Below, piece after piece: positions 1-9,514 of a stretch of 64,000 nucleotides of DNA. This stretch comes from Marinobacter daepoensis DSM 16072 (GTDB lineage: Bacteria > Pseudomonadota > Gammaproteobacteria > Pseudomonadales > Oleiphilaceae): positions 98,709 through 162,708 of the forward strand of contig NZ_ATWI01000013.1 in the NCBI RefSeq assembly GCF_000421165.1, read 5' to 3'. A program made the translations under genes and the position numbers. Numbering within the stretch: the first letter of the stretch is position 1; every line of letters begins with the position of its first letter. A model generated the notes under the pieces. That model was given only the letters and a program-made list of their open reading frames with translations, searched no databases and was not told the DNA's origin.

Positions 1-885
1 CAGGCTCAGGAGCGCTTCGATGTCGGCCTGATCGCCATCACCGAGGTCTACGAGGCCCGCGCAAGCTACGATGACAGCAAAAGCCAGCGAATTGCGGCCG
101 AGAACCAAAGAAACGTTGCCCGCGAGCAACTGGCCCGCCTGACCGGTGAGTACGCGGAAGACCTCGAGAACCTGAGAGAGGCTTTCCCGCTAGGTCGCCC
201 CGACCCCATGAACCCGAGCGCCTGGGAAACAACCGCGCTGGAACAGAACTGGTCGATCCAGGCCGCGTTATCGCAGCTGAATGCCAACGAAGCCAATCTG
301 AAGGTTGCCAAATCCGGCCACATGCCAACTCTGGACCTCGTGGCCTCTTACGGCGAAGCGGAACTGGATGGCGCGAGATCAACACAGCAGGAAGGTACTC
401 AGGGGGTGATTGGCCTTGAACTGAATGTGCCAATTTACATGGGCGGGGGCACACAAGCCGGGGTTCGCCAACAGCGTTCGCTGGTCACAGTTGCCGAACA
501 GGACCTCAACACCGTTCGACGCGACGTCCGGGTAAACACGCGCAGCCTGTTCCTGACCGTAAACAACAACGTTGAAACCGCCTCGGCTCTTGAGCAGACC
601 ATCATTTCACGCCGAAGCGCCCTGGATGCAACCCGGGCGGGTTATGATGTGGGCACCCGGAACATCGTGGAAGTCCTGGATGCAGAACGAGCGTACTACG
701 TGGCCCTGAGGGATTACGCCAATGCCCGCTACGACTATGTGATCAATACGCTGCAACTCAAACAGGTCGCAGGCACTCTGAGCCCGCAGGACCTGGTTGA
801 TCTGAACAACTGGCTGAGTGAGGGTGCCCGCGGCATCGAAGCCATGGCCGATGAAAACAAGACTCTGGACGACCCTACCCAGTAG
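1..885 (+). CDS. tolC: TolC-family outer membrane efflux channel, C-terminal part (5' end outside window)
   Basis: The open frame runs from base 1 to the stop at 883-885, so about 294 C-terminal residues are present and the start lies outside the window. TolC proteins are trimeric outer-membrane channels with a periplasmic alpha-helical tunnel that serve type I secretion and RND efflux. The fragment has the family's internal repeat: RFDVGLIAITEVYEAR near the start is echoed by AGYDVGTRNIVEVLDAERA later, and LELNVPIYMGGG marks a beta-strand entering the outer membrane. The gene faces waaA tail to tail. The family is clear; the symbol is by similarity, since several TolC paralogues can exist. 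Confidence 0.9.
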   Translation, partial: QAQERFDVGLIAITEVYEARASYDDSKSQRIAAENQRNVAREQLARLTGEYAEDLENLREAFPLGRPDPMNPSAWETTALEQNWSIQAALSQLNANEANLKVAKSGHMPTLDLVASYGEAELDGARSTQQEGTQGVIGLELNVPIYMGGGTQAGVRQQRSLVTVAEQDLNTVRRDVRVNTRSLFLTVNNNVETASALEQTIISRRSALDATRAGYDVGTRNIVEVLDAERAYYVALRDYANARYDYVINTLQLKQVAGTLSPQDLVDLNNWLSEGARGIEAMADENKTLDDPTQ

Positions 886-897
886 GCGCCAAGACTA

Positions 898-925
898 AGC
901 CCTGGGGCACACGATCCCCGGGGCT
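898..925. terminator. Hairpin between convergent tolC and waaA
   Basis: AGCCCTGGGG (898-907) and CCCCGGGGCT (916-925) pair over ten positions with one G-U, with an 8-base loop. It sits exactly where the two converging genes end and overlaps the waaA stop. Neither strand has a clear T-tract, so this is only a possible weak or bidirectional terminator. Confidence 0.35.
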
Positions 926-2177
926 ACAGTCGCTCAATAATCCCTTCCACGACTTTATCAAGCGCACCGCGGTTCTTTCGGACCACGCTCAACGCCTGTT
1001 CACCGTACTCGCGGCGCTTTTCGTCATCAGACATCAAATGGTCCAGGGACTTCGCGAGCGAGGCGGCTTCCGCCACGACCTGCACGCCATGATCCGCCAG
1101 CAGACGCTCAAAAATCGTTTCAAAGTTAAATACGTGCGGCCCGGAAAACACGGGAATCCCCCAAGCCGCGGGCTCCAGCGGATTATGCCCGCCCCGCTCA
1201 ATTAACGAGCCGCCAACAAAGGCCATGTCACTGGCACCATAGAGCATCATCAGCTCCCCCATGGTGTCACCCAGATACACCTGAGCCTGCCCCGGCTCCT
1301 GCCCTGAAGAACGTCGTGCGACCACAAAACCCTCTTTTTCAGCGAGCTCAGCCACAGAATCAAAACGGTCAGGGTGCCGCGGTACGATAATGAGCAAAGC
1401 TTTCGGATGATGCTCCATGATCAAACGGTGCGCCTCCAGCAGTTGCTGGTCTTCACCGGAATGAGTGCTCCCGGCTATCCAGACAGGCCTTCGGCCCAGT
1501 TGCTCGCGAAGCCTGCGTGAAGCCTCACGCACATCATCCGGAATATCCACATCAAACTTGACGCTACCCGTGACCTCAACGTGGGACGCGGCAACCCCAA
1601 TGCGCCGGAAGCGCTCGGCATCCCGTTCCGCCTGGGCGGCGACCCAGGTAATGCTTTTCATGATCGGAACCGCGAGCCCTTTGACCCGCTCATAGCCCTT
1701 GGCAGAACGCTCAGACAGCCGGGCGTTGATCAGAAACACCGGCACCCTGCGGCGTCTGCACTGGCGGATCATATTAGGCCAGATTTCCGTTTCCAGGATG
1801 ACCAGAATCCGGGGGTTAATGCGATCCAGGTAGCGCCGGATTGCGCCCGGAGTATCGTAGGGTGCATACGCATAAGTTACCCTGTCACCGAACATCTTAC
1901 GTGCCTGAGCCAGGCCAGTGTCGGTCATCGCCGTCATCAGGATGGTGGCCCCCAGATTGCGGGCCAGCAGGCGGCGAACCAGGGGCCCGGCCGCGATGGT
2001 TTCACCGACTGAAACCGCATGCACCCAGATTACCGGGCCGGAGATTTCGGGCACCCACCCCAACCGGGGCTGCCAATCCAGCCTTAGCGCCGGGGCTTTT
2101 CGCCCCTGCCACCAGAGCCGAATCAGAATGAACGGCAGCGCAAGGCGGATAAGCTGGGAATAGATAAACTGGAACAC
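924..2177 (-). CDS. waaA: 3-deoxy-D-manno-octulosonic acid (KDO) transferase
   Basis: WaaA transfers KDO from CMP-KDO to lipid IVA at the cytoplasmic face of the inner membrane, the first inner-core step of LPS. The 417-residue protein has the family length and layout: an N-terminal membrane-anchoring stretch (LALPFILIRLWW), a GT-B fold N-domain with VWVHAVSVGE-type motif (IWVHAVSVGET), ILETEIWPN, and a C-terminal donor-site segment GGSLIERGGHNPLEPAAWG that is typical of WaaA. It opens on the opposite strand to the acyltransferase gene, with about 100 bases between the two starts. It belongs with the LPS locus that follows. Confidence 0.96.
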   Translation of the reverse strand: MFQFIYSQLIRLALPFILIRLWWQGRKAPALRLDWQPRLGWVPEISGPVIWVHAVSVGETIAAGPLVRRLLARNLGATILMTAMTDTGLAQARKMFGDRVTYAYAPYDTPGAIRRYLDRINPRILVILETEIWPNMIRQCRRRRVPVFLINARLSERSAKGYERVKGLAVPIMKSITWVAAQAERDAERFRRIGVAASHVEVTGSVKFDVDIPDDVREASRRLREQLGRRPVWIAGSTHSGEDQQLLEAHRLIMEHHPKALLIIVPRHPDRFDSVAELAEKEGFVVARRSSGQEPGQAQVYLGDTMGELMMLYGASDMAFVGGSLIERGGHNPLEPAAWGIPVFSGPHVFNFETIFERLLADHGVQVVAEAASLAKSLDHLMSDDEKRREYGEQALSVVRKNRGALDKVVEGIIERL

Positions 2178-2279
2178 GCAGGACTCCCGGCAAAACAGTG
2201 CGTTATCATAGGACCAAATTTGTCGAGGGCTTGCATCTTGCCCCCCGGCAAACCGTTTGTCGATCCAGGATTTATAATT

Positions 2280-3242
2280 TTGAAAAAGAAGTACCGCAAA
2301 CTACCACGAAACACAGACTATGCAGCATATCGTCATCCCCGGTGGTGGCCAACCTGGCTGGGGATAGCGCTGATGTGGCTGGTGGCTCAGCTACCAATAC
2401 GCCTGCAGTGGTGGCTGGGAAAAATTGCAGGGCTGCTGGCCTGGAAGCTGGCCAGAAGCAGGCGTCATATTGCCGAGGTAAACATCCGGCTATGCTTCCC
2501 GGAGCTGAACCAGCAACAGCAGGCAGCCTTGGTACGAAACACCTTTATTGCCAATGGCATCGGTTTGCTCGAATTGGGAATTGCCTGGTTTCGGAATCCG
2601 AAGGCGTTCAGGAAGATGACAACCGTCCACGGCCTTGAGCACCTGGAGAGCGCTCTGAATACAGGGCACGGCGTGCTTCTGCTGGGCGGCCATTACAGCA
2701 CGCTGGATCTGGGAGGCACCCTGGTCACCGAGTATATCGAAGCGGATGTCATGCAGCGGGATCACAACAACCCGCTGATGAACGCCGTAATGACCAGAGC
2801 CCGCGAACGACGCTACGGCAAAGTCCTTGCGGCTCGCGATCTCAGGGGGCTGTTCCGGAGCCTGAAGGATAACCGGGCCGTCTGGTACGCCACCGATCAG
2901 GATTACGGCCGCAAAGACATCGTGTTTGCTCCATTCTTCGGAATTCCTACGGGCACAATTACTGCTACATCCCGCATCGCGGAGCGAAGCAAATGCCAGG
3001 TCGTCCCCTTCAGCCATTTCCGCCGCGACGACGGTCCCGGCTATGACATCTACTTTCACCCGGCACTGGAGAACTTTCCCAGTGGTAACGACCTTGAAGA
3101 TGCCACTCGCATCAACGCCACCATTGAGCAGGAAATTCGCAAAGCCCCAGACCAGTACCTTTGGATGCATCGCCGATTCAAGACCCGTCCGGACCGTGAC
3201 GATCCCGGCTTCTATGGCCGCAAACGAAAGAAGAAGAGGTAA
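2280..3242 (+). CDS. Lipid A late acyltransferase, LpxL/HtrB family
   Basis: LpxL-type enzymes add secondary acyl chains to KDO2-lipid IVA. The protein matches HtrB along its length: YRHPRWWPTWLG at the N-terminus, VNIRLCFPEL, and WMHRRFKTRP near the end. The catalytic motif is HX4D (GGHYSTLD, H138 and D143 from the start used here), where E. coli LpxL has HX4E. I place the start at the TTG of 2280 (320 residues) because AGGA lies nine bases upstream and the N-terminus then aligns with HtrB; an in-frame TTG at 2220 would add 20 unrelated residues. The C-terminal tail is basic (RKRKKKR). The next gene starts four bases after its stop. Confidence 0.9.
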   Translation: MKKKYRKLPRNTDYAAYRHPRWWPTWLGIALMWLVAQLPIRLQWWLGKIAGLLAWKLARSRRHIAEVNIRLCFPELNQQQQAALVRNTFIANGIGLLELGIAWFRNPKAFRKMTTVHGLEHLESALNTGHGVLLLGGHYSTLDLGGTLVTEYIEADVMQRDHNNPLMNAVMTRARERRYGKVLAARDLRGLFRSLKDNRAVWYATDQDYGRKDIVFAPFFGIPTGTITATSRIAERSKCQVVPFSHFRRDDGPGYDIYFHPALENFPSGNDLEDATRINATIEQEIRKAPDQYLWMHRRFKTRPDRDDPGFYGRKRKKKR

Positions 3243-3245
3243 CCC

Positions 3246-4196
3246 TTGAGCAGCAATTCGGGTGCGCCCGCCATCTGGCTGATCACAGACAACAAGCCTG
3301 GGCACCAGAACCAGCTGCGAGGACTAGGCAACCGCTTGCGAGTCCTGGCGGGAGCCGAACTCCACTGGATCGCGGCGGCCGACTATCCGGTGCCCACCTG
3401 GCGAGCCTTGCTGGGCATTGCCCCGGCGACGGGCCCGGCCCTTCCACCACCAGCGCTGATCGTAGCGGCGGGCACAGGCACTCATCGTTTGCTTCTGGCT
3501 TTGCGCAGGCAAAGAAAGGCCCGCACTCTGGTTCTGATGAAACCTGGCTTTCCAATTCGCTGGATTGACGGTGCGATCATTCCCGCTCACGACGGCTTAC
3601 GCCCGGCACGCAACATTCTTCAGACCGAAGGGGTCATAAATGCGGTGACGCCCCTGGCAGCTCTCACCAGCAAACACGAAGCCCTCGTTCTTGTGGGAGG
3701 CCCCTCCCGGCATGTTGAATGGCATGACGACGGGGTATTGGCACAGATCAGTGACCTTATTGCACGCTACCCGCAATGGCGCTGGACCATCAGCAATTCC
3801 CGGCGAACGCCAGAGGCGTTGTCTGAACGACTGCAGGAGCTTCAGGGCCCCAAAATCAGCGTGGTTCGCCACGATCAGACTCATCAGGGTTGGCTGAACC
3901 ACCAACTGGCGGCCTCAAGAGCCGTCTGGGTAACCCCGGACAGCCTTTCCATGGTATGCGAAGCCGTAACCTCCGGGGTGCCAACGGGCCTGCTGGACCT
4001 GCCCCTCCGACCAGGCAGCCGGGTGGCTGCAGGCATTAATCAGTTTGTTCGCAAAGGCTTGTCGGCACAATGGGTAAACCACCCTTCGGTCATGGCGGAA
4101 CACTTAGAAAGACACAAGCGGCTCTGGGAGGCTGACAGAGCCGCCCGATGGGTCATCAAACACTTCCTGAATGTGCAAAAGGAGAAACCGCAGTGA
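3246..4196 (+). CDS. ELM1-family (COG3660) protein
   Basis: A 316-residue protein of the family named after plant mitochondrial-fission factor ELM1; in bacteria these genes sit in LPS loci and their biochemical role is not known to me. Visible landmarks are IWLITDNKPGHQNQLRGLG at the N-terminus, LVLVGGPSRHVEW in the middle and a C-terminal WVTPDSLSMVCEAVTSGVPTGLLDLP. That last segment resembles the nucleotide-sugar-binding region of GT-B glycosyltransferases, so a transferase role is possible. The start is TTG. The stop overlaps the next gene's GTG (GTGA), indicating translational coupling with the glycosyltransferase downstream. Confidence 0.85.
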   Translation: MSSNSGAPAIWLITDNKPGHQNQLRGLGNRLRVLAGAELHWIAAADYPVPTWRALLGIAPATGPALPPPALIVAAGTGTHRLLLALRRQRKARTLVLMKPGFPIRWIDGAIIPAHDGLRPARNILQTEGVINAVTPLAALTSKHEALVLVGGPSRHVEWHDDGVLAQISDLIARYPQWRWTISNSRRTPEALSERLQELQGPKISVVRHDQTHQGWLNHQLAASRAVWVTPDSLSMVCEAVTSGVPTGLLDLPLRPGSRVAAGINQFVRKGLSAQWVNHPSVMAEHLERHKRLWEADRAARWVIKHFLNVQKEKPQ

Positions 4197-5311
4197 GGAT
4201 TCTTCAAGCGTTACCCGCGTTGCACAGTGGCGGCGTGGAAAGAGGTACCGTTGAGTTTGCTGCCGAGCTGGTCAAACGCGGGCATGAATCCTTCGTGGTA
4301 TCCAACGGCGGCCCGATGGCTGAACAGGTCCGGGGTCAGGGCTCTACCCACGTGCACATGCCCATTCATCGCAAATCGCTGGCCTCCTTTGGCCAGATTT
4401 TGCCGATGTGCCGTTTGCTGCTAACGCTCAGGCCCGACATTGTCCACGTTCGGTCACGCATGCCGGCATGGATTGTCCACCTGGCCCTGAAAACCCTGGA
4501 ACCGGACCAGCGCCCAGCGGTGATCTCTACTTTTCACGGCATGTATTCCGTCAACCCGTACAGTGCCATCATGGCAAAAGCGGATCAGGTCATCGCGGTC
4601 TCCGATTGCGTCAGGGACTACGTGCTGGAACACTTTCCCGTGCCCGCGGATCGACTGACCGTGATCCAGCGCGGAGTCAATACTGCGGCTTTCCGGGATC
4701 GCGCCATCAACGAACAGTGGCAACAACATATCCTCGGCCGCTTCCCGCAACTGGCGGAAAAAAAAATCATCATGATGCCTGGCCGCATCTCGCGCTGGAA
4801 AGGACAACTTCATTTTCTGGAAGCCATGGCACGAATTGTGCGCCAGCGCCCGGACTGCCACGGCATTATTGTCGGTGGCGCCGAACCGGGGAAAGAACGG
4901 TTCCTGCAGGAACTGGAAAAGGAACGCACCCGCCTGAAACTGACCGACGACGTGACGTTTCTCGGCCAACGAACGGACATGACCAACCTCTATTTGCTCG
5001 CAGATGTCGTCTGCCATATGTCCACCAAGCCAGAACCCTTTGGCCGAACCGTGACCGAAGCCCTCGCCTCGGGTACGCCAGTGGTGGCGTACAATCGGGG
5101 CGGCGCCGCCGAGACTCTGCAAGCCTGCTTCCGGGAAGGGCTGGTCACTCCCGACGACACCGGAGCCTTCGCCAGCACGGTACTGGGCCTGCTGGACCGG
5201 CCGAGGACGGAAATCACCTTGCCGGAGCGGTTTCTCTTGCAGTCACAAACCGAAGCCACACTGGCGGTCTATGACAAGGCTCTCGCATCCAGACCGGAGC
5301 ATTCCAGATGA
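4193..5311 (+). CDS. Glycosyltransferase, GT4 family
   Basis: GT-B fold enzyme of 372 residues, probably adding a sugar to the LPS core or a related glycan at the inner face of the cytoplasmic membrane. The N-terminus (RILQALPALHSGGVERGTVEF) is typical of GT4, and the retaining E-x7-E donor motif is EPFGRTVTEALASGTPVV. I start it at the GTG of 4193, which overlaps the preceding stop and has AAAGGAG upstream; a longer in-frame reading from 4148 would run inside the ELM1 gene. Acceptor and donor cannot be read from sequence. The stop overlaps the next ATG (ATGA). Confidence 0.9.
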   Translation: MRILQALPALHSGGVERGTVEFAAELVKRGHESFVVSNGGPMAEQVRGQGSTHVHMPIHRKSLASFGQILPMCRLLLTLRPDIVHVRSRMPAWIVHLALKTLEPDQRPAVISTFHGMYSVNPYSAIMAKADQVIAVSDCVRDYVLEHFPVPADRLTVIQRGVNTAAFRDRAINEQWQQHILGRFPQLAEKKIIMMPGRISRWKGQLHFLEAMARIVRQRPDCHGIIVGGAEPGKERFLQELEKERTRLKLTDDVTFLGQRTDMTNLYLLADVVCHMSTKPEPFGRTVTEALASGTPVVAYNRGGAAETLQACFREGLVTPDDTGAFASTVLGLLDRPRTEITLPERFLLQSQTEATLAVYDKALASRPEHSR

Positions 5312-6321
5312 ATGTCCTGATGCTGATGCTGTCTCCCGGCTCGGCAAACGGAGGCATGGAAAAACACTTTACGGAGCTGGCCAACGGCCTGGCGACCTCC
5401 GGCGTTTCCATCACCTGCCTGTCTGCCCCGGAACATCTCCAGCCACTGGGGGAAAGCGTTCACCGATGCCCCATTAAAACCGGCGTATCAAGGTATTCGA
5501 TTACCCTGCACGCAACGCTGATCAAAGCCCTGCGAACCGGGAAATTTGATCTTGTCCATGCCCAGGGCAGCAAAGCGGCAGCAGCCTTGCAGCGTTTGTC
5601 CCCGTTTTTTCCCAGAATCAGGTTCGTTGCCACCATTCACAACTTCAAATCCCGGTACCCGGACGCCCGGCGCTTTTCCAGAATTCTCGCCGTCAGCCAC
5701 GCACTCGCCGCCGACATCAATCACCCCAAGGCGACGGTCGTGTATAACGGCATCCACCCAATAACGGCTCAGGGCCCGGCGCTCCAGGAAAGCATGGGTA
5801 ATCATCCGCGGTGGTTGGCGGTCGGGCGCCTGGTGCATGCCAAAGGATTCGATCTGCTCATTGAAGCTTTTGACAAAGCACCGGGCACTCTGGCCATCGC
5901 CGGCGATGGGCCAGATCGCGACGCATTGCAGACCCGGATAGAGCAGTTGAAGCTGAATGACCGGGTGACACTTCTTGGCCACCGGACAGACATCCCCCAG
6001 TTGATGGCCGCAGCCGATGCCATCGTAATTTCCTCACGGAGAGAAGGGTTTTCTTATGTCTGTGCAGAAGCTCTGCTGGCTGGAAAACCTCTCATTTCCA
6101 CCGATGTTCCGGTCGCCAACGAATTGCTCCCGCCAGATCACATTTGCCCGACCAACGACGTCTCCGGGCTATCAAGGCTCCTGGCAACACCCATTGGCGA
6201 GCTGGAACAAGCCCAGGCTATAACCCGGGACTTTGCAGCCAGGGAACTGACCATCCAGTCCATGATCGAAAAGACCCTGAGGATCTACCACGAGGTGACG
6301 TTGAATGCCCCTGGCACCTGA
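5308..6321 (+). CDS. Glycosyltransferase, GT4 family
   Basis: Second GT4 protein in the chain, 337 residues. It opens with MNVLMLMLSPGSANGGMEKH, a GT4 acceptor-domain start, and has AVGRLVHAKGFDLLIEAF and the donor motif REGFSYVCAEALLAGKPLIS. It is coupled to the upstream transferase by an ATGA overlap and overlaps the following kinase-like gene by 17 bases, so the block is surely one operon. Likely role: sequential transfer of core-oligosaccharide sugars; sugar identity unknown. Confidence 0.9.
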   Translation: MNVLMLMLSPGSANGGMEKHFTELANGLATSGVSITCLSAPEHLQPLGESVHRCPIKTGVSRYSITLHATLIKALRTGKFDLVHAQGSKAAAALQRLSPFFPRIRFVATIHNFKSRYPDARRFSRILAVSHALAADINHPKATVVYNGIHPITAQGPALQESMGNHPRWLAVGRLVHAKGFDLLIEAFDKAPGTLAIAGDGPDRDALQTRIEQLKLNDRVTLLGHRTDIPQLMAAADAIVISSRREGFSYVCAEALLAGKPLISTDVPVANELLPPDHICPTNDVSGLSRLLATPIGELEQAQAITRDFAARELTIQSMIEKTLRIYHEVTLNAPGT

Positions 6322-7009
6322 TAACCAGCAGACAACCTGCGTAAACCTGGATGGGCTGCACCCGTTTGCTCAGGGAGCCAACCGCTTCTGTTTCTACCAC
6401 CCGGATGATCCCGACAGGTGCCTCAAGGTAATCCGCCCCGAGAATATTGAAGCCAGGTATCGTCGGCAGTCGCCCCTCAAACGGGTACTGGGAAAAGCTC
6501 GTCTGAATGATAACTCACAGGAATGGGCCGCTCACCAGCAACCCGCGATCCGCCAGCTGCTCCGCGCGGGACAGCAAGCGGTGGTGTGGTCTCACCTGCC
6601 CCACTTCTATGGCAGTCAACCCACCAGCCTTGGTCCTGCCAACGCGAGCGAGTTAATACGCTGTGCCGATGGCTCAGTGGCCCCTACCCTGGAATCACTG
6701 TTACGAAAAGGCCAGGTGCCCGCAGAGTTGCAGGCGGCCATCCATCGTTTTGAAAGCTGGCTTACGGAAACCCGGATTCTCACACGGAACCTGCTTCCTC
6801 ATAACCTCGTTGTCACCAACCGTTCCGGTCAGCCAGAGCTGTTTCTGGTTGACGGCCTGGGGGCGCCGACCATTCCTCAGGCACTGGCAGCACTTCCAGG
6901 CTGGAGTAACCACTACATTGCCAGAAAAATCGCCCGTTTCAGGCTAAGAATGGCATGGGAACGGGACCAACAAGGCCTGTCCTGGGAAGATTTCCAAGGC
7001 TTAAGATAA
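6305..7009 (+). CDS. YrbL-like kinase-fold protein
   Basis: 234-residue protein of the YrbL family, whose E. coli member is PhoP-regulated and of unknown reaction. The protein-kinase-like fold shows in FAQGANRFCFYHPDDPDRCLKV (Gly-rich loop and a beta3 Lys), NLLPHNLVV (catalytic-loop region) and LFLVDGLG in the place of the DFG motif. Its position after two glycosyltransferases suggests it phosphorylates a core sugar, but that is inference. The ATG at 6305 lies inside the previous gene. Confidence 0.75.
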   Translation: MPLAPDNQQTTCVNLDGLHPFAQGANRFCFYHPDDPDRCLKVIRPENIEARYRRQSPLKRVLGKARLNDNSQEWAAHQQPAIRQLLRAGQQAVVWSHLPHFYGSQPTSLGPANASELIRCADGSVAPTLESLLRKGQVPAELQAAIHRFESWLTETRILTRNLLPHNLVVTNRSGQPELFLVDGLGAPTIPQALAALPGWSNHYIARKIARFRLRMAWERDQQGLSWEDFQGLR

Positions 7010-7026
7010 AACCCGGGCGTACCGCA

Positions 7027-7035
7027 TGGTAAGAT
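7027..7035 (+). promoter_or_regulatory. Possible extended -10 promoter for manC
   Basis: TGG-TAAGAT forms an extended -10 (TGnTAnnnT) about 50 bases before the manC ATG, in the first real gap (79 bases) of the + strand block. No good -35 is visible at the right distance, so this is tentative. Confidence 0.3.
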
Positions 7036-7088
7036 ATTGACCACTTTTATCCGTCAAACTGACAACTTTCACTAACCGGAGTGCACCC

Positions 7089-8507
7089 ATGATTCACCCC
7101 GTCATTATGGCCGGAGGCACCGGCTCACGCCTTTGGCCGCTGTCCAGGCAACTGAACCCGAAACAGTTCCTGAAACTGACGGATGATCAGCTGTCAATGC
7201 TGCAGCTGACGGTGGCCAGGTTAGACGGGATGGAGTCATCGGATCCGCTCCTGATCTGTAACGAAGATCACCGTTTTCTGGCCGCGGAACAAATGCGCCA
7301 GTCCGGTTACCGGGACGCCCGCATTATTCTTGAACCCTGTGGCCGCAATACGGCACCGGCGATTGCCCTGGCGGCTCTGCAACTGCTGAAAAACCGTGGC
7401 GACAGCGAAGACCCGTTAATGCTGGTTCTGGCCGCCGACCATCTGATCAAAGACAACGCCGCCTTCCAGGCCGGCATCCGAAAGGCAATGCCTCTGGCAC
7501 AACAGGGCAAGCTGGTCACGTTCGGCATTGTTCCAGGTCATGCAGAAACCGGGTACGGCTATATACAGCAAGGCCCGGCGCTGGCAGACAGCGGCTTTCA
7601 GGTGAACCGGTTTGTGGAGAAACCGGACCAGCAAACCGCCGAAGGCTACCTTGCCTCCGGCGACTACCTCTGGAACAGCGGCATGTTCCTGTTTGGCGCA
7701 CGCACCTACCTTCAGGAACTGCAAAAACATCGCCCGGACATTCTTACCGTTTGCCAGGCTGCTCTGGACGATGCCAGCGAAGACCTGCACTTCACCCGCG
7801 TTAACGAGCGCGTGTTTGCAGAGTGCCCGGAGGATTCCATTGATTATGCGGTCATGGAAAAAACCGACAACGCTGCCGTCGTCTCTCTGGATGCGGGCTG
7901 GAGCGATATCGGCTCCTGGTCTGCCCTGTGGGAAGTGAGTGATAAAGATTCAAACGGCAACTGCTTCTCTGGCGATGTGATCGCCCACAACACCCAAAGC
8001 ACGCTAGTGCGGGCCGACAATCGACTCGTCGCCACGGTGGGCGTAAAAGATCTGGTGATTATCGAAACCAAAGACGCGCTTCTGGTCGCCCACAAAGATC
8101 AGGTTCAGGACGTCAAGAAAGTCGTAGAGGCCATTAAAAGCGATGGCCGGCACGAACACATGAATCACCGGGAAGTGTACCGCCCCTGGGGGGTGTACGA
8201 CTCGATTGACAACGGCAGTCGGTACCAGGTCAAGCGAATTACCGTCAAACCCGGCGCCAAACTCTCCGTGCAGATGCATCACCATCGGGCCGAACACTGG
8301 ATCGTGGTCAGTGGCACCGCGAAGGTGACCAACGGTGAAAAAACCTATCTGGTCACCGAAAATCAGTCCACATACATTCCAGTCGGCCAGGTCCATTCTC
8401 TGGAAAACCCCGGTGTGATTGATCTGGAACTGATTGAAGTCCAGTCAGGGTCCTATCTCGGCGAAGACGATATCGTGCGTTATGAGGATCGTTACGGCAG
8501 GTCATGA
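7089..8507 (+). CDS. manC: Mannose-1-phosphate guanylyltransferase / mannose-6-phosphate isomerase (bifunctional)
   Basis: Makes GDP-mannose from mannose-1-phosphate and GTP, and as a type II enzyme also interconverts fructose-6-P and mannose-6-P. The 472-residue length is that of AlgA/ManC/CpsB proteins. The N-terminal nucleotidyltransferase domain starts [14 protein letters not shown] with NPKQFL, and has FVEKPD and WNSGMF; the C-terminal cupin isomerase domain has [20 protein letters not shown]-mannose could feed the neighbouring glycosyltransferases or, after conversion, yield rhamnose or fucose donors. The stop overlaps the next ATG (ATGA). Confidence 0.95.
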   Translation: MIHPVIMAGGTGSRLWPLSRQLNPKQFLKLTDDQLSMLQLTVARLDGMESSDPLLICNEDHRFLAAEQMRQSGYRDARIILEPCGRNTAPAIALAALQLLKNRGDSEDPLMLVLAADHLIKDNAAFQAGIRKAMPLAQQGKLVTFGIVPGHAETGYGYIQQGPALADSGFQVNRFVEKPDQQTAEGYLASGDYLWNSGMFLFGARTYLQELQKHRPDILTVCQAALDDASEDLHFTRVNERVFAECPEDSIDYAVMEKTDNAAVVSLDAGWSDIGSWSALWEVSDKDSNGNCFSGDVIAHNTQSTLVRADNRLVATVGVKDLVIIETKDALLVAHKDQVQDVKKVVEAIKSDGRHEHMNHREVYRPWGVYDSIDNGSRYQVKRITVKPGAKLSVQMHHHRAEHWIVVSGTAKVTNGEKTYLVTENQSTYIPVGQVHSLENPGVIDLELIEVQSGSYLGEDDIVRYEDRYGRS

Positions 8508-9412
8508 GCAAGCTCAAGTATTTTCTCATTGCCGGTTTGTTACGTATCGCAGGCTTGCTGCCTCTCGGCCTGGCCCAGTTCATTGGCCGCTGGGGCGGAT
8601 TGCTGGTTTGGCGTCTGAACGGGCGCTCCCGCAAAACCACGGACGTCAACATTCGCCTCTGCCTGCCTGAACTCTCACCGGCAGAGCAAAAGCGGCTTTC
8701 TCGGGAATCTATGGCCCACACCGGCATGACCGCCCTTGAAATCCCACTGATGTGGGAGTGGCCCGTCGACAAATGCTTCGGATTGATTCGCGAAACCCGA
8801 GGGCTTGAGCGCGTCGATCAGGCCCTCGCCTCCGGCAAGGGCCTGATCCTGCTGGCGCCGCATCTGGGCAACTGGGAACTTGCCGGACTGTTTTTCTCAT
8901 CCCGCTATAAAATGGCCGCCTTATACAGCCCGCCCCACCTCAAGGAATTCGAGGACTACATGATCCGCGTGCGTGGCCGACTGGGTTCCGAACTGGTCCG
9001 CGGCGACCGGAAAGGGCTGCTCCGGCTGATGGGTATCCTCAAGGAAGGAGGGGTCGCCGGCATTCTTCCTGATCAGTCTCCACGAGGCAAAACCAATGCC
9101 TATGCGCCGTTCTTTGGAACCGAAGTTCGCACCATGACGCTGGTTAACCGGCTGATGCAGAAAACCGGCGCCAATGTGTTGGTGACCTTTGCTGAGCGCC
9201 TGCCTGACGGCAAGGGGTTCCGGTTGATTGTTGAAGATGCAGTGCCAGGAAATAACGATCCAGACCCGGTGATGGCTGCCACCGCGCTGAACCAATCGGT
9301 AGAGAAGGTCATCCGGATGGCCCCGGCACAATACCAATGGGAATACAAAAGGCTCCGGCACCGTCCTCCCGGCAATCCGAACCCCTACTACCCCAACAAA
9401 ATCTGCCGCTAG
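8504..9412 (+). CDS. Lipid A late acyltransferase, LpxL/LpxM family (second copy)
   Basis: 302-residue relative of LpxL/LpxM with the canonical HX4E catalytic motif ([12 protein letters not shown]120 and E125), plus [15 protein letters not shown] and [13 protein letters not shown]. It is distinct from the copy at 2280 that has HX4D. The two probably act on different hydroxyacyl positions of lipid A. It is translationally coupled to manC. Membrane association is expected through the N-terminal hydrophobic stretch ([18 protein letters not shown]). Confidence 0.93.
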   Translation: MSKLKYFLIAGLLRIAGLLPLGLAQFIGRWGGLLVWRLNGRSRKTTDVNIRLCLPELSPAEQKRLSRESMAHTGMTALEIPLMWEWPVDKCFGLIRETRGLERVDQALASGKGLILLAPHLGNWELAGLFFSSRYKMAALYSPPHLKEFEDYMIRVRGRLGSELVRGDRKGLLRLMGILKEGGVAGILPDQSPRGKTNAYAPFFGTEVRTMTLVNRLMQKTGANVLVTFAERLPDGKGFRLIVEDAVPGNNDPDPVMAATALNQSVEKVIRMAPAQYQWEYKRLRHRPPGNPNPYYPNKICR

Positions 9413-9514
9413 CCGACGCGTCACCGGATTGCCATGGATTGGTCATGCCGGTGTCACAGGATCGGTTTACATCTGTTTGCCATACCTTTTGTGTCCGTTT
9501 TTCAGGAACGCTGT

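Noticed and set aside
2220..2279. 20-residue N-terminal extension of the first acyltransferase
   Set aside because: It starts at a TTG with no ribosome site and does not align with LpxL; the TTG at 2280 has AGGA at nine bases.
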